Source of the DNA: Sclerodactyla briareus
Taxonomy: Eukaryota; Echinodermata; Holothuroidea; Dendrochirotida; Sclerodactylidae
Length of the DNA: 64,000 bases
Reading direction: 5' to 3'
NCBI GenBank assembly: GCA_026419785.1
Contig: JAODTK010000577.1
Location: 174,501 to 238,500 of the forward strand
Shown: positions 23,875 to 36,877 of the stretch, piece by piece
Position numbering within the stretch: the first letter of the stretch is position 1
How the letters are laid out: each line of letters begins with the position of its first letter
Notes under the pieces: model-generated
The model's input: only the letters and a program-made list of their open reading frames with translations
Databases searched by the model: none
Told to the model about the DNA's origin: nothing
Position numbers and translations under genes: made by a program

Positions 23875-24615
23875 AAATTGAACACACGACTTGTTCCATA
23901 ATGTCTCTGCACAGAAATACTCACAATGAAAACTATGAAATCAACTCCATTACTCATACATTAGTAAGTTTACTGATTGAACGTTGTATGACCCTTTACA
24001 CACGCAGGATGTTTTCGAAACAGTAATCACCATGGATTGCCATACTCTAAAACCATCCTATGCCTCATGTCAAATTCTCAGGGCGGTAACCTGTTTGCAA
24101 TGATTCCACATTAAATACAACTATAGCAGGGAGGCCATATATTTACAACTTTTCAAGTCGAGCTCATATATATTCCAATCTCTGAAGTGTTACTCGCCGA
24201 GAGAGGGCCTTTGTTGCGGTTTCTGCAACCCTATGCTAGGTTGTATAGAGAATCCAGGTATTTGGGTTTATTGCTTTTTTTCATGACGAATGCACACCTT
24301 CACAGTGCAAGCTCTCATGTGGAGGTTATTATCACTTCCTCTGCAATGTAGTTTCATTTGACATGAACTAACCTTTCTACACAAATGCATGCATGACAAC
24401 TTCAACTAATATATGCGCATAATGCCGCCACTCATCTAAGCCAAGTTTGGTTATGTTAGTAACGGTCAGTGAGAAAAGGAAATAAAGGACATCGTATAAA
24501 AACCGACCCTTTGCTTCAACGGCTCAGTTTGTTCTCAAAGACATGAATCTTCTGCACAACGCTATTTTAGTCATTGATCATTGTTTTCTTTCTGAAAATA
24601 TATTTCCGAAATTGT
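23875..24615 (+). repeat. Dispersed repeat family B, second long copy
   Basis: Collinear with 17250-17965. Clear anchors are AATCTCTGAAGTG (24177 and 17519), GAGAGAGGGCCTTTG (24199 and 17542), ATATGCGCA (24411) and GAAAATATAT near the right end. Confidence 0.7.
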
Positions 24616-25639
24616 TTATCTTCGAAGTTTAGGTTGCGGAGGTACCCCCGTTGGTTGTGGCGTCAGGGATTCAAAAACGTAATGCAAGGATATGTTCATC
24701 GAACTTTGACGATTTAAAAAACAAGAACGCAACACTGCGTAGTGATTTAGATATCCCCTCTTGGACCATAACCTATGACCATGTGCTCTGTAAGGTCTAC
24801 CCATATGCCATTTATGGAAATGGCTACCGGTTTATCAGCCTCTTGACCTCCTGTTGATTTAGATGACCAGAGATCAGACCCCATTTGGACCCTACGGTCT
24901 GTCCTCATGAAAACACCATCCTTGTTCAAAGTATTGATCGATTACTTTTTGTAGACCATACATGACCTTGAACAGCCTCAAACAAATGGATCCTGGCGCT
25001 CCATATGATCACCTACATACATGTCGGATCCCTTACAAGGGTTCACAATGAATTTGTTGTCTGTATAAAAGCAGACCCTCCCCAACCCTCCCCCCATATC
25101 CGACCAGAAGTTGATACTGCGCACAAATCTCAAAATAGTCACAGATGTCATTTGAACATCACACAGGCTTGTACCTCCCTATCTCTACTCAACCAAACCC
25201 CCACCATAAACGCAATGTTTAAGTGACAGACAGATAATCAGCCCTGTTTACAATGACTGTCTTTAATTCAAATCCTCCAGGCCACCCCCCCCCCCTCCCG
25301 ATGGGATAAAACTGTCCTTTTGTCATCTATCCATCAAGGCAGTATATCCGATCTTTGATACATGCTTGCGTTCTTCAGATATCGCGTGAAAACCATCTGT
25401 CCAGCGCATACCCAACACCCAACACACACATACACCCTACACCTACACACACAGAACATATTGCATGAATTTTCCTTTCGGCTTCCCAAGGAATACAAAA
25501 TGAGTCACCGGCATTCTGCCTGCAGTTTTCATCGATGCCAGACAATACGCTTCACGAATATGTCGTGTAAAGTTACTCTCACTGGGGTCGTGTTTGAGAC
25601 ATCGCAAGCATTCCTTGAAACTACGCAGTTCTAATAATT
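24616..25639. other. Unrecognised DNA
   Basis: Contains an 11-C run (25285-25295) and a CA-rich stretch near 25405-25455. The 24740-24960 part has TGACC/GGTC-rich text like the receptor-half-site repeats but shows no clear periodicity. No gene recognised. Confidence 0.4.
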
Positions 25640-25850
25640 TTGGGGAAAAAGTTGGCAGCTTTCATTTATCTCGGCACTTTCGATAGTAAATCTGCCTCAT
25701 GCGAGCCCGGGGTCACAGATTCCTCAGACTGGCTTTATGGGAGTCATGCTTATGGTGTGTTGGGGTCGCGTTATCTGACCAAAGACGCTCACAAATGTGT
25801 TGGTGTAAGTTACTCTGTCGTTGTGTCGTTTCAAAAGACATCAGCATAGC
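25640..25850 (+). mobile_element. LINE fragment (C-terminal part of reverse transcriptase region)
   Basis: The frame AAFIYLGTFDSKSASCEPGV matches the piece FVYLGSFISDSASCGPEVQ of the larger LINE at 25960-28070 (about 27719-27775). It is followed by SRYLTKDA, resembling the family's YLSKRTKL. Hence it is a second, truncated copy of the same family just upstream. Confidence 0.6.
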
Positions 25851-25959
25851 GATGTCTTTGGAACTACTCTTTCCAATCTTTGGAAAAAAAGTGCGGTGAA
25901 TCCCTCTGATAGGGAAATATTCTGGTGGTCCGTTTTGCAGCTGACGGCTGTTAACCCAC

Positions 25960-28070
25960 CGCGGTTACCCACCGAGCAGCACGCCGAATGAAAGTTCGGG
26001 ACAAGGTCCTCGGGATTCCCGAAAAGAATGAAGACCTCGCTGTTTGTGGTCCGTAGTGGTGATTTTTTCTCGTGGTGCCGAGGTGTGGCCCACCCTTCTC
26101 ACCCGGTCGCCCTGCTCCATTCGAGGCAGGCGTTCGGGTTTGGATCCTGGAACATTCTCTCCCTTCATGAGAGGCCCGTTGTCCTGTCTTTGTCAGGGGA
26201 AATTGGTAGGCTGGGTATTGGGGTTCCAGTTCTTCTGAAATTCGCCGGCCGGGTTCGGGCGAGATTACTGTAGGCAGTTACACCTATTACGAGTCTGGCG
26301 AATCCGCATATCGGGGGGTCGATGCTGCTGTGCCAACCACCTTGTACCTTCATATCACAGGTAACACTGACAAAAGACGTGTAATGCGACTGCGAGCTTC
26401 TGAATCGAAGGTTATTATGGGTGATTTAAATGCTCCATTGGTGTCAGTAGGAATGTCAGTAGGAGTCGAGTCTGGTACCTATGATGAAAGCAGTTTCAGG
26501 GCACATGACTTTGCTAGAAGTTGTGATTTTGGAATTGCTTGGCTTGGATCCAACTGCTATACGAATTCGAAAAAATTGAATGATGACAAGCTTGAGCAGT
26601 CGTTTGTAGGGCAAGAAAACAGCGGGCTCATCCTGGAGCGTCCGTCAAGGAGAACCACCCGGAGCATTTTCTAGGGAGACAGTCGAAACAATCGAACGGA
26701 GTCGCCAGGTCAGGCTGAATGTTGAAACTCGACTTTCTAGGGAGAATCGGCACATGACACTGAAGGCATTGAGACTGTGTGACCGAAATCCATTGCTTTT
26801 GTGTGTCCGTGAAGAGACATCTGGCAACGGGTGTAAGGCCGACCCCCCCCCCCCTTCGTCCCCTCCCAGCTTGGAAATTCAGATAGATGGTGTTGCAGCC
26901 CTGGTAGGGAATGGCCTGGAGATAGAGGAATCTCACAAAGCAATGGAACAGTTGAAAGGCGGGCATAGCTCCTGGGGTCTGTGTCATACATCCAGGTATG
27001 CTCTGGGCTAGTGGCCAGGCTGCTCTTGAGTTGTTGCATGGACTCTACTGCTCTCATTGGAGCACTGGTGTCGTCCCAACTGACTGGTAATGGATATTTT
27101 TCGTTCCAATCTGGAAAAGGGGAAAGGGGGAGGGTGGTACTTGGGACCGCGATTCCTTTAGAAGGTTGTACACTCCTTCCAGTGCCTCTCGGTGTCTTTG
27201 CTAGGATGATCATCCTGAACAGGATCCGTTTACAGCTGCCTAAATTACGTTGGCTCTTCGTGTCCTGTCTGAGCGGATGCGGGAACTCGGTGGGGGCTTT
27301 TACCAACAGGTGGTGTGCCAACTCTTCGCGTCACACCAGGATACCCCTTTTGTATTCTGAGAGTGCTGCGAAGTGTGCTGGTGGAGTCTCAGACCTTTTC
27401 CTCGTTGTCACGGGTGTGTTAGGGAGGTGTGCACTGGCAACCAAAACTGTTCAACAGTGTATGGACTGGGTTATGAATAGTAACGACAGCGGGGTCTCAA
27501 TTGGTGGAGTCAGGGCTTCTGACTTGGACTTCGCGGATGATGCCGCATCACTTGCTGAGTTCGTGGATTCTCTGGTAGGTACCCTTCTAACATTAGTCGA
27601 GAGGCAAATCCGTTTGGGCTTCAGATGTCATGGACCGAGACTAAGGCCCGGTCTTTTGGTGGAATCTTGGTCAGTGCTAGGTCCTGTTCAAGTGCGGACG
27701 AGAACGTGGAAGTTTCCATTCGTTTACCTGGGCAGTTTTATTAGTGATTCTGCTTCATGCGGGCCCGAGGTTCAGTGGGGGGCGCCTCAGACTGGCATAT
27801 AGAGTCACGGATAGTGGTGTGTTGCGGTAGCGATATTTGAGCAAACGAACCAAGCTCCGTGATTTGGGCTTCATTGTGCTTCCATTCTCGCTAATATTCA
27901 GTGAGGCCCTGGTCGCTCACTGTTTGGTGAGACGGCGATTGAATTTCCTTTCGACTTATCTCTATCCACTGCCAGGTTCTCAGGAATACGGGGATCGTGA
28001 AAGTTGTCTGATTTGCGATCTTCAACTGCGCTGGGACGGCCTCGTAGCTCCGTAGTGTTGTGTAGCTCCA
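25960..28070 (+). mobile_element. Decayed non-LTR retrotransposon (second LINE family)
   Basis: Pieces in normal LINE order. A GC-rich 5' part covers 26030-26280. An endonuclease motif VIMGDLNA lies at about 26410-26433. Interrupted frames follow, including a 12-C run (26843-26854). The reverse-transcriptase N-terminal side has GYFSF.SGKGE and PLEG..LLPV...FARMILNRIR (about 27090-27235). The catalytic motif DLDFADDA is intact at 27524-27544. YLGSFISDSASCGPEV lies at about 27725. RRRLNF near 27931 may be the C-terminal RRRL motif. It is related to RTE/L2-like elements, but the clade cannot be fixed by eye. The long frame 26981-27802 is only partly true coding frame. Confidence 0.75.
27500..27800 (+). 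pseudogene. Reverse transcriptase core of the second LINE family
   Basis: Best preserved part of the element. GVSIGGVRASDLDFADDA holds both catalytic aspartates (FADD, 27530-27541). The following helix (LAEFVDSLVGTLLTLVE) and the YLGSFISDSASC piece match the thumb-proximal region of such reverse transcriptases. Frames break on both sides, so no functional protein can be made. Confidence 0.75.
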
Positions 28071-30529
28071 TACAGTGAAATAACGTTCGATCAAGCCGAT
28101 AATCCACAATAATTTCCCCACATATATCGTACATTCTTTTTCTTGTCCTAAAAATGATTAAAAATGCACCAAAATATTACATTTTTATAAATTCATCTGA
28201 TAAAGTTCCGACAAATCAGGCTGAAGAAAGGCTGCGAGTTGAACCCATTATGTAATTATGTGAGTCGTTATCTCGATGAGCCATTTGGAGATTACATTGA
28301 AGCCTCTCAGAATAGTCATCTCAATGTTGTGCATGCAGGATGTGGTGTACCAGGTGTACGGGGTCGTGTGTGAAGGCACTGATCAGCACAGACGATCAAC
28401 CTATGTAAAGCCCATCAGCTGCAACTGTTAATAACACGATCGTGATCAATCAGGATATAGGATGCCTCCCAAAGGCGCGCAATATCCATTCCCATGACCA
28501 CTCAGCCAGCTCGACGTTCAAAGCAATTAGAGCACTAATCGTCACATATCATCCGATACTTTTTAACCAATTGTAATGTCATGTATAAACAGTGTGCGTT
28601 GTACGATCTATCCAATATTGACTCCTGCCGTAATAGCATGAGTTATTAAATGCTCCAATTCTACTACCTACTGCTACTTATTACTTAAAAAATAGAGAAA
28701 AATAGGTATTAACCTTTGGTTTCCATATGGTGTCAGAACATCGAATGACAGTTACAGATTAGACATCATTGGCAAAGGAGTTGTTTTCTTCTTCCCATTC
28801 AGCCGTGTGAGGATGAGAGAAGAGATGCCAACAAGACGGCGAGTGCAACAAATGGACGACAGAGCGACTTTCCTACGTCCACTACGAAACCTTGAATCAA
28901 TCCTGACTGTGTGGTACGTACATGTGGTCAAACGTTTATCACCCCACGCGCGTGCGCAGACACAAAGGTGAGGCAGCTCTCAGGAGCATCCATGGTCATC
29001 AATACCTTCGTGTCAAGTTTATGGTAATTAGGGGAACCCCCAGAGGCAATTACCTGCCTTGGCTAACCTTGCTCGTAATGCTGTTAGTTTGTAAAATCGA
29101 TCCCTGTTCATCACTGATAGCTTTGGGTAGTATTCGCATTTCTCGTACGACCCGTACACGCATCTGAGTTTCAGCTACATACGAGAATATCAGTGAAGTG
29201 ATACCATATAGAATGATCATTCAACGTTTCTCCTGTTACACAACATGCTACCCACCAGCCCACAGGATTATTTCGGATGAGAGCGTTGAACTAGTAAAAG
29301 GACAGTATAATAATATTACGTAACGTTCCCCTTTTTTGCTTTCCTAAAATGAAAACAAATATTTTCAAATGTTGAAAACAATATTGTTCACACCTTTTTT
29401 AATTTAAAGGTAGGGTTGGCTCGCCCTTTGCTACGACTGCGAGTCACATTACTACTTTACTGCTTAGGTTGGCATCGTAACATCACAAGATGCATTTCGT
29501 TTTACAATTGGTTTCTCACGTCATAAAAAACACCGATAGGAAAGATATTCTATTCAAATATTGAATACCAACGCAAGGTTCATCAAAATCAGGCGTGGAG
29601 TGGCCGAGATTCGGGCATTCGAAGTGACTCACTCCATATTTCACACTTTGAGGGAACCTTCCTCTAACAACGATGAGTGAAATCATTCAGCCATTTACCC
29701 TAACGTTTCAGATTGTTGGTCACGCCCCTCATGAATAATATTGAGTAATAAATGGTCAGACTGCTGCTGGTGATCTGATTGAATGTTGATCAGAATCAAT
29801 AGTACGATCCGTTGATGTAGCTCAATAAAGACAGACTCTTGAGCCGAGCCCACAAAATAATGTGCATGAGATCTGCACGAAATAAATTAATCCATAAATT
29901 TCCTAAGACCTTTTGCAAGGAACCCAAAGAGGTCAATGGAATACCCGAAATACTCAGGCAATTCGTCTCATATTCTGCGATGACCCAATTTCTGCAAGCA
30001 TTAAGTGCCATCATTTACTATTGTTTATTCGGATGCATGTACTCGAGTAACATTTGGTAAAACGGAAAAAGGAAAGGTTGATGAATGAGGATAGGTATTT
30101 AGAAAAGATCGATGTGGCAATTCGATTCAACGCGACTGAAAGTATCCAAAGCCAAACCAATCACCTATAATACGAAGGCAACTGTATCATTCTAATTACA
30201 TCACGTTGATTGAACCGTTGAGATTTTTAAACACAGAACAGCTTCATAACGTAGATAAACCCAAGGACATGACTTTAGAGTTCAAGCACACGGCACACGC
30301 GTGTTTTATATATAAGCATAAATATATAGCGGGAAAACTTTGTTTCTGAAAGAACTGAAACTAAAATAGCTTGGGCTGAGGAGAGACTTATCCCTCCACC
30401 GCGCCCCAGTCCCTCTCTTCTTGGAGAAATTGTAGCAATTAGCATATCTTAACAAGTTATATACGATTGAACCAAAACCGCTCATAATGGCCTGTCAGGG
30501 ATGGGTTCAGGTTTGTGAACTTTGGTAAA
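28071..30529. other. Unrecognised DNA
   Basis: Only a short duplicated block was seen: TATGGTAATTAGGGGA...GGCAATTACCTGCC at about 29020-29060, repeated near 32046-32082. This block is itself a small inverted repeat (GGTAATT/AATTACC). No gene recognised. Confidence 0.4.
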
Positions 30530-31500
30530 CCCTAGACGGCCGAAACCATGGACTCCCCCGGATGCAGATTGAGCGCCCTCGGGACAAAGCAGTCAATGAT
30601 ACCTTCTTGGTAGAGAATGTAGGTGGAAACAATCACTCTCTCCTCGTACCCGCCTGTCTTGATGTCGCTCAACAGGTCTGTGCAATTATTGTTGGTGGAG
30701 TCAGGGCTTATTGTATTCGATTAGGACCACTACACACTTGCTGTCGTCCTTGTGGGTATCTTATGAAGCCATTCTCTCATCCTTGTGATGTATACCAGTG
30801 GCGTCCTGGTGTTGCACAAGGTGTGACTGATATTGCTGTATCAGAGTCCGCTCTGGATTTATTTAGTTGTGCTAAAAAATAACGGATTCTGTCACGGTCA
30901 CAATGTGTGCAACCGGAGCCGCCTCTGGCACAACAGAATAATTGAGAGTGTTAAAATTGAGTGAGGAGCAGCTAACCAATGCCCTGTTTTAGTCGTGGCA
31001 GTTACACAACATATCGAGTCAGAGAGCTGCCGTCCGTGATCCTGAGACAAGAAAAATCCCTCAAAAGAACGGCATCGACAACAAATGAATATGTCTGTTC
31101 CCCGAGCAAACCCTCATAGTCAAGAGTCTAGGCTCGCTGCGAGAATCGTTAAAACGGAGGGCGAAAAGAAAGAAAAAACAATCGAAAAGTTGAGGCGACA
31201 GAATAACAACGTCAACAACAGGGTGATGTACGGCCGTGTTAGTGAGCTATTTGGATGCCAAGGTGTCACTTTCCAACAAAATGCTTTGGACTATTGTTCA
31301 TACAAATGCGTTCATTGCGTGAACTCCAACTTAATACAGCAAATTATTATGATGAGCTTACTAGTATTTCCAAATCTTGCTAGTAATACTCGACAAATGG
31401 TTTCCAATTTCTTACCTTCCTTTTTCATTATCTTATCAGTACAGCCGAGTACTTCTCCTATGATCGTTGAGTTGATTGTATTATGGAAATAATAGGTGTC
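30530..31500 (+). other. Candidate decayed coding region, unknown
   Basis: Two plus-strand frames (30562-30882, 106 codons; 31085-31492, 135 codons) flank a possible acceptor CCTGTTTTAG (to about 30993). The codons after it read WQLHNISSQRAAVRDPETRK. The second frame has a basic, charged, coiled-coil-like stretch (ARIVKTEGEKKEKTIEKLRR). I recognise no family. It may be a transposon or pseudogene remnant, or chance. Confidence 0.18.
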
Positions 31501-33107
31501 CTTCGGCTTCGTATTCAATACCATGACGACTAATTAACCAAAAGCTAAATTAGAGGGGATCCTAATTCATTTAGATAACTTGACTACATCCGTTATGGGA
31601 AACACATATACACATTTTCACACATTTAAAGTTACCACTGACAACATTCGTCTCCATTTCTACACCACACCTTTACCCTGTTTTTTGGGCACTCCGGAAA
31701 TGTGAGAATTACTTCGCCCCCCCCCCCTCCCAATATATGTAACCTGTTGACTCTTGCTTAATAGCGATAGTTTCATAGAGGTTATTAGGGTTCAGATTCC
31801 ATGTGTTTCCTCCATACTTGTTACCGTGTGTTTCGAGGTGACGTTTGCAAGCGCCAACGTATCAAACACTTAAGACACGTAAACGACTTCTATTACTTAA
31901 GCCAGAATTATGGTCAGGAAACCAGATTATCCTATTTGATTATAGCTACCTCTGATGAGTTGCTGCAGCAGGTTGGCTAGGAATCTTGATCGATCCTCGG
32001 TATCATCACAACAGGTTCATTGCCATTCGTCCCCTGTGTCGAGTTATGGTAATTAGGGGAGCCTCAGCGGCAATTACCTGCCATCGGCATGGACCTTCCT
32101 CATTATTGTCAACTAATCAACTACAATGGATAGGTGAGTAAGGTGAGAACTGAGTGGAATAATTATCTCAGTGCTAGATAATGCGACAACTACTATGAAG
32201 TGTTATGGAAGGTATGATTACACCCGTTAACCATAACTTTTCTCTTTAAAATTCTAAAGTTTGTGGACAATGGTATTATTTCCCGTATTCAGTCTTTTGA
32301 TGCGGTGGGGGTGTGGCGCTACTTTCTCGATTTCGTCTCTCTCACAAGATGAGATCCCTTATGGACTGAATGGATATTGTTATTTATTTCATCGAATCTA
32401 ATCACACCCAAGCCCTGACTTAGCCTCGGAGGGCTGCCAATCGCCAGATTTCAACCGGATCACAAAAAAAGGCGAACGGACTAATGAACAGCACGACTGA
32501 GACATCATGACTGCCTCAGTTGCTATCTGCAGTTAACAATAGCTCTTATTTCTATATGATTTTATACGTGCCTATATGGCGCTTCACTATTGACTGACAG
32601 CAATATTAATGCAATCGGTTGGCAAACAACAGAATTGATTGTTTTACGCCTTCTTATATTTGAAGTGACTGTGGGACTGAGCAGTGTGATGCTATAACAC
32701 ACCTATCCCAACGCATTTTTCATAACTCTGCTATATGCTCTAAAACGTTTAGTTTTAAAGATACCCATGGGCCTATGATTTCATGAATATTTAAATCACT
32801 GGACAAACTACGCAAAGAAAAGAAAAGCAATCACAATTGTTTATCCCCATGAAACCCATTCGACTGCACCTTGGAAATGCATGTTTTGTGCTGTCCTTTG
32901 CAGCGAATGCTTAGTAACACCGAGCAGCTGATACCGTAGCCAAGTACCAGAACTCTTGAATTCCTCTGTCCTCCCTGGCACTCCTCTCCTCACGGCCTTT
33001 AGGTTTTTAGGGGCAAGAAACTCTTCGTTATCGTTGTCCTTTGCCTGTCATCCTCCCACTGAATGAAGCAGAATAGGAAACGAGCTCGAAAACGAGCTAC
33101 CGCAATT
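31501..33107. other. Unrecognised DNA
   Basis: Contains an 11-C run (31717-31727) and the second copy of the GGTAATTAGGGG...GGCAATTACCTGCC block (about 32046-32082). No gene recognised. Confidence 0.4.
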
Positions 33108-33452
33108 GGAACAGGTTGGTTCTAGTTCGAGTGGAGCTGCATGGTTTGGAACTAGACTCTATCATTTTTTACTGCTGACTCCAGGGGTGACTCGGTGTGA
33201 GACAAGGCGAGGTCTTTACTCGTTATTTTTTGGAAGTGAAACAAATGTCTAGCACAACCGAACTGCTTCTTCATTTTTGTGAGGAGACATCAATTTTATA
33301 GCATTACTAAAGAAAAAAAATGAACACAGTGCTACAATCGCTCCAATGATCAACAGAACGATTCTTTATCTATTTCAGATAATTTGTCTTACCTCTGATA
33401 AAGTCGTTCGCGGAAAGACGCTGATGTGATTACACTTTCGTCAGCGATGGTC
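33108..33452 (+). repeat. ~300-bp duplication, copy 1
   Basis: Matches 35708-35990. A 34-base block starting GGAAGTGAAACAAATGTCTA (33231 and 35762) is nearly identical. Further matches are CGCTCCAATGATCAACAGAA, TTTTGTCTTACCTCTGATAAA and TTTTCGTCAGC. Confidence 0.85.
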
Positions 33453-33990
33453 CACACCAAGTTCTTGAAGGTTATTCATGAGCGGTCAAATCAAAGTAAA
33501 GTATTGGTCCATTCGCTGATCACCCAGCTAGACTAAAATTCCATATAAACGGATGTCGTATGCAATGGTGAGACACCATTGAAGCGGATTTTGGATTAAG
33601 TGAGTACCAGCATAACGTCCAAAACTGCACAGAGAAGGGCCCCCCTTTTTTTGCAAACAAAAACCAAAAAACAGGAAGGGGAAAGTACCGCGCTAGATGC
33701 CGCATTACGGCAAGTATATTCCATTGATAGCTTCCTCATAAAGCAATTTAGTAACCCTCTTCATAGGTGCTCGATATTTATGGTATTTGCTCTATTTCAG
33801 TCATAGTTTAATCCTTCTTTAAAAGTCATCATCCTCGCAGCGATTTTACTTCCATATCGTACCCTTCTTTGCATCTAGATATGTTCTTTTCGTTCCAATG
33901 AGTTGCATGTTTGGTACTGTATCTTCAAAAAAGCGAGCACAGCCACTGATTCTAGTGCTCATTATTGAAATATATAAAATTATTTATTCA

Positions 33991-34038
33991 GGCCGCGTAC
34001 CTAGAGATGTCTTGGGGGGGGGGTGGTTAGGTCGGAAC
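33991..34038 (+). repeat. G-run-bearing dispersed repeat (inverted partner at 49395-49443)
   Basis: GGCCGCGTACC, a G10 run and then GGTCGGAAC occur in the same order, reverse complemented, at 49395-49443. The G-run end is like the GCGTA...GGGGG repeats frequent in marine invertebrate genomes. Confidence 0.6.
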
Positions 34039-34729
34039 CAGGAGATGTGGTGCTCTCATGAGTGACCCACCCTTCCGATGGCAAATAGGTATACAGTTGA
34101 TGGGCCCCTAGACCGATGCTGCTGAAATATTCGCCAAATAATATCTGGCAAAAACCTCTACTGAACTGCAAAAATCCAGTTTTTGTGTTAAAAATTATCG
34201 ATCACTTGGGGTCATAGGGTTTGTGACACCCCCCTCCCACGACCCCCCTCCCCAGTCTGTACGCCATTATTCTTATGCTGCAAACGGATCAGTACGTCAT
34301 CTAATCAAGCAACCTACAAATCAACCTCATTTTAATACAAGATAATATGCATATTCAATTTCAGTAAGCCGTCACATTTCACATGTTATATTTTTGCCCA
34401 GTCATTTCCCCACAATCTTCGGATTCACATCTAGAACGCGGTTGCAACCGTCTGGCCATACACGAGTTTTGTCCCGTTTATTACGCTTGAAATTTTTTAC
34501 GAAAAAATCAGTTTACTATCCTGTACAGTACGTAGAAAATCTTCCATGCAGAGTTTGAGATTCAAGACTCGGCTTCATTGTTGTTCTTGTTCTACTTAAG
34601 AGTTTTTTATTTGAAGTTTGTTAAACTCTCGATGATGTTGGAATCCTTCAATCATCAATTCCTTGAAAACTGTAACTACCTGCTGACCGTCAGGCCCAGA
34701 GAATATTCCGATTAGTAACCAGACACTAG

Positions 34730-34774
34730 CCGGATAGCCTGATACCGATATCCTGATACCGGATAGCCTGATTA
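34730..34774 (+). repeat. Short minisatellite, three units
   Basis: CCGGATAGCCTGATA, CCGATATCCTGATA and CCGGATAGCCTGATTA in tandem. Confidence 0.85.
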
Positions 34775-35573
34775 CTTCAATTTCCTCTTTTTACCTCCGG
34801 CGTCTTTCCGAACACAGAAAATTAATCTTGGACCCTGCGGGTTCCTCACACTCTTCGCCTATATCTGTATGTAAAACTAAATTATTATTCTTAGAAAAAA
34901 CGAATGAAGCGACTCATCAAATCGAGGTCCAATTCTGTAATGAATAGCGATGTAAGATGTTGTGAATATGTTTTACACTGGAAAACCAGTGTAGTGCGAC
35001 TGACCAGGAAGCATTATAAAACGTATCCTGAAAAGTACTGAACTCCTGATTAAGTATAGGCCTCCGATCAATATAAAGTACCCTGAGCATGAAAAAGTAC
35101 CCGCCCATCACCCGTGTTCTGTTTCGAGTGAATTCGAGGAGCACGATTAAAGGATTACATATTTAGAAGAAAAAAATCAATACCTAGTTCGATTTATTAC
35201 GAATGGGAATTTTGTCCCATTAAACTAACGTATAGGCCCATGTTAAAAATTGAGACGAAAAAACGTTTAATTAATTAGCTCTTTCTTTAATTAGACCCAC
35301 GCTCGCTTTACATGGGCATGGTTGTGCTTCAAAACGAATAACCAGCAGAAGCGCACCGTGATAAATGTTGCCACTCATCGTTTACTTACTATACTTCTAA
35401 TATATTTCTAATAGAAAATTAGCTTTGGTAAGGCAGTAAGGCAGTATACCAGAAATATCCTAGGGCTGATCGCAAGAACATCACATCTTCACCATTGAAT
35501 GAAATGTTAGTGTAAGGAACGGAGCTGAGAACAACACAGCACAGCCAGTAAACCAGAGTTTCTTATGCGGAAT

Positions 35574-35697
35574 AAATTATATTATATTATATTATATTAT
35601 ATTTATTATATTATATTATATTAATTATATTATATTATATTATATTATATTAATTATATTATATTTATTATATTAATTATATTATATTATATTATAT
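35574..35697 (+). repeat. ATATT pentanucleotide satellite
   Basis: About 124 bases of (ATATT)n with occasional ATTTA and AATTA variants. It directly precedes copy 2 of the 300-bp duplication. Confidence 0.97.
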
Positions 35698-35707
35698 GTA
35701 TATATAA

Positions 35708-35990
35708 TCAGGTTGGTCCTGGTTCGAGTGAGCGGAAGTGAAGACGAGGGTCGTTGTTTTTGGAAGTGAAACAAATGTCTAGCACAACCGAACTGATTCT
35801 CATTTTTGTAAGGACACATCAGTTTTATAGCATTACCATGTGAAAAAATAAACACTGTGCTTAGTTCATTCGCTCCAATGATCAACAGAACGAATATACT
35901 TCTTCGAATATTTTTCGAATATTTTGTCTTACCTCTGATAAAAGTCGTTCCGGGAAGGACACTGATGAAAATGTATTTTCGTCAGCAATC
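35708..35990 (+). repeat. ~300-bp duplication, copy 2
   Basis: See 33108-33452. The copies are ~2.6 kb apart in direct orientation. Copy 2 is shortened near its left end (about 35729-35750). Confidence 0.85.
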
Positions 35991-36660
35991 TTTAAATAAG
36001 TTACAAAAAGTTAAACAAGAGGGCAAACCCTGAGTTGCAGGATCTCATCGGCAAATGTGGAATATTCATTTGTTTATCCTTGCTCCATTTGACAGTTGCA
36101 AATGGACAAAATTTATCAAAATATGTCTGAGAACAGCCATTTTCCCCAAAAAAATTATACATATTCATGGGAATTTCAGTAAATTTCCAGCCTGATTGCT
36201 GGGAAACCCTTTGTTTTGATACTTTGTACCTCCTTCTGAAATTGGAATCATTCGTCCTCCCAATCTCTAAATATACCAAAAACTGAACAGATATTGTTTT
36301 TTTTTTTTTTGTTCAGAAATCTCAAATTTGGCCCAAATATCACCTTTTCGTATTACTTGACATTTGGTAATTTTGGGCTGATTGCTGGGAAAAGTTGTGT
36401 ATTGTGCCTTTTACGATGCTACAAAGTTTGAAATCGTTCAGCAATTGGAATGGGCGGATATCTTGAAAAAAGTGAAAAACCTGGAAATGAGGAATTGCCC
36501 CAAAATTTGTCCTTTTGCCTCCTGAATTCCCGAATTCTGATAGTTTCCGTCTAATTTGAGAGCAATTATGTTCAGTGACTATTCAAGCGTGTGCGAAATT
36601 TCATTTTGTTCAGACACTCCAAAATGGAGATATTTGCGAAAAACCATCAAAAATCTGACG
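35991..36660. repeat. Internally repeated non-coding DNA
   Basis: GCTGATTGCTGGGAAA-type text occurs twice (about 36190 and 36378), each followed ~40 bases later by a TTTGAAATCGTTC/TCTGAAATTGGAATC block. This suggests two diverged units of ~190 bp. A T12 run lies near 36297. Confidence 0.45.
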
Positions 36661-36672
36661 GACACGCAAACG

Positions 36673-36702
36673 ACACACCACACACACACCACACACACAC
36701 CA

Positions 36703-36733
<31 letters not shown>
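36673..36733 (+). repeat. CA microsatellite
   Basis: (CA)n with CCACA interruptions. It creates the false threonine/histidine-rich frames across it. Confidence 0.97.
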
Positions 36734-36848
36734 CGCAACCAAAAACCGGACACTTTCGACCAAGTGCACCTCATTGCCGGAACCCGGCTCCCTGGGTACC
36801 CTCACCAATGGATACCCCTCAGTGAGATAGTACCTAACCACCACCATG

Positions 36849-36877
36849 GTTACCATAGCAACTGTTGCTATGGCAAC
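36849..36877. promoter_or_regulatory. Two adjacent RFX X-box-like sites
   Basis: GTTACCATAGCAAC (36849-36862) and GTTGCTATGGCAAC (36864-36877) each fit the RFX X-box consensus GTHNYYATRRNAAC at every position and are separated by one base. The two also form an imperfect inverted repeat. RFX factors drive ciliary genes, but no such gene is visible nearby. Confidence 0.45.

Larger units (their letters stand above)
33453..35573. other. Unrecognised DNA with small repeats
   Basis: No gene recognised. Listed separately are a G-run repeat (33991-34038) and a short minisatellite (34730-34774). Confidence 0.4.

Noticed and set aside
26737-27321. 194-codon minus-strand open frame
   Set aside because: It overlaps the plus-strand LINE and has no LINE or other domain on this strand.
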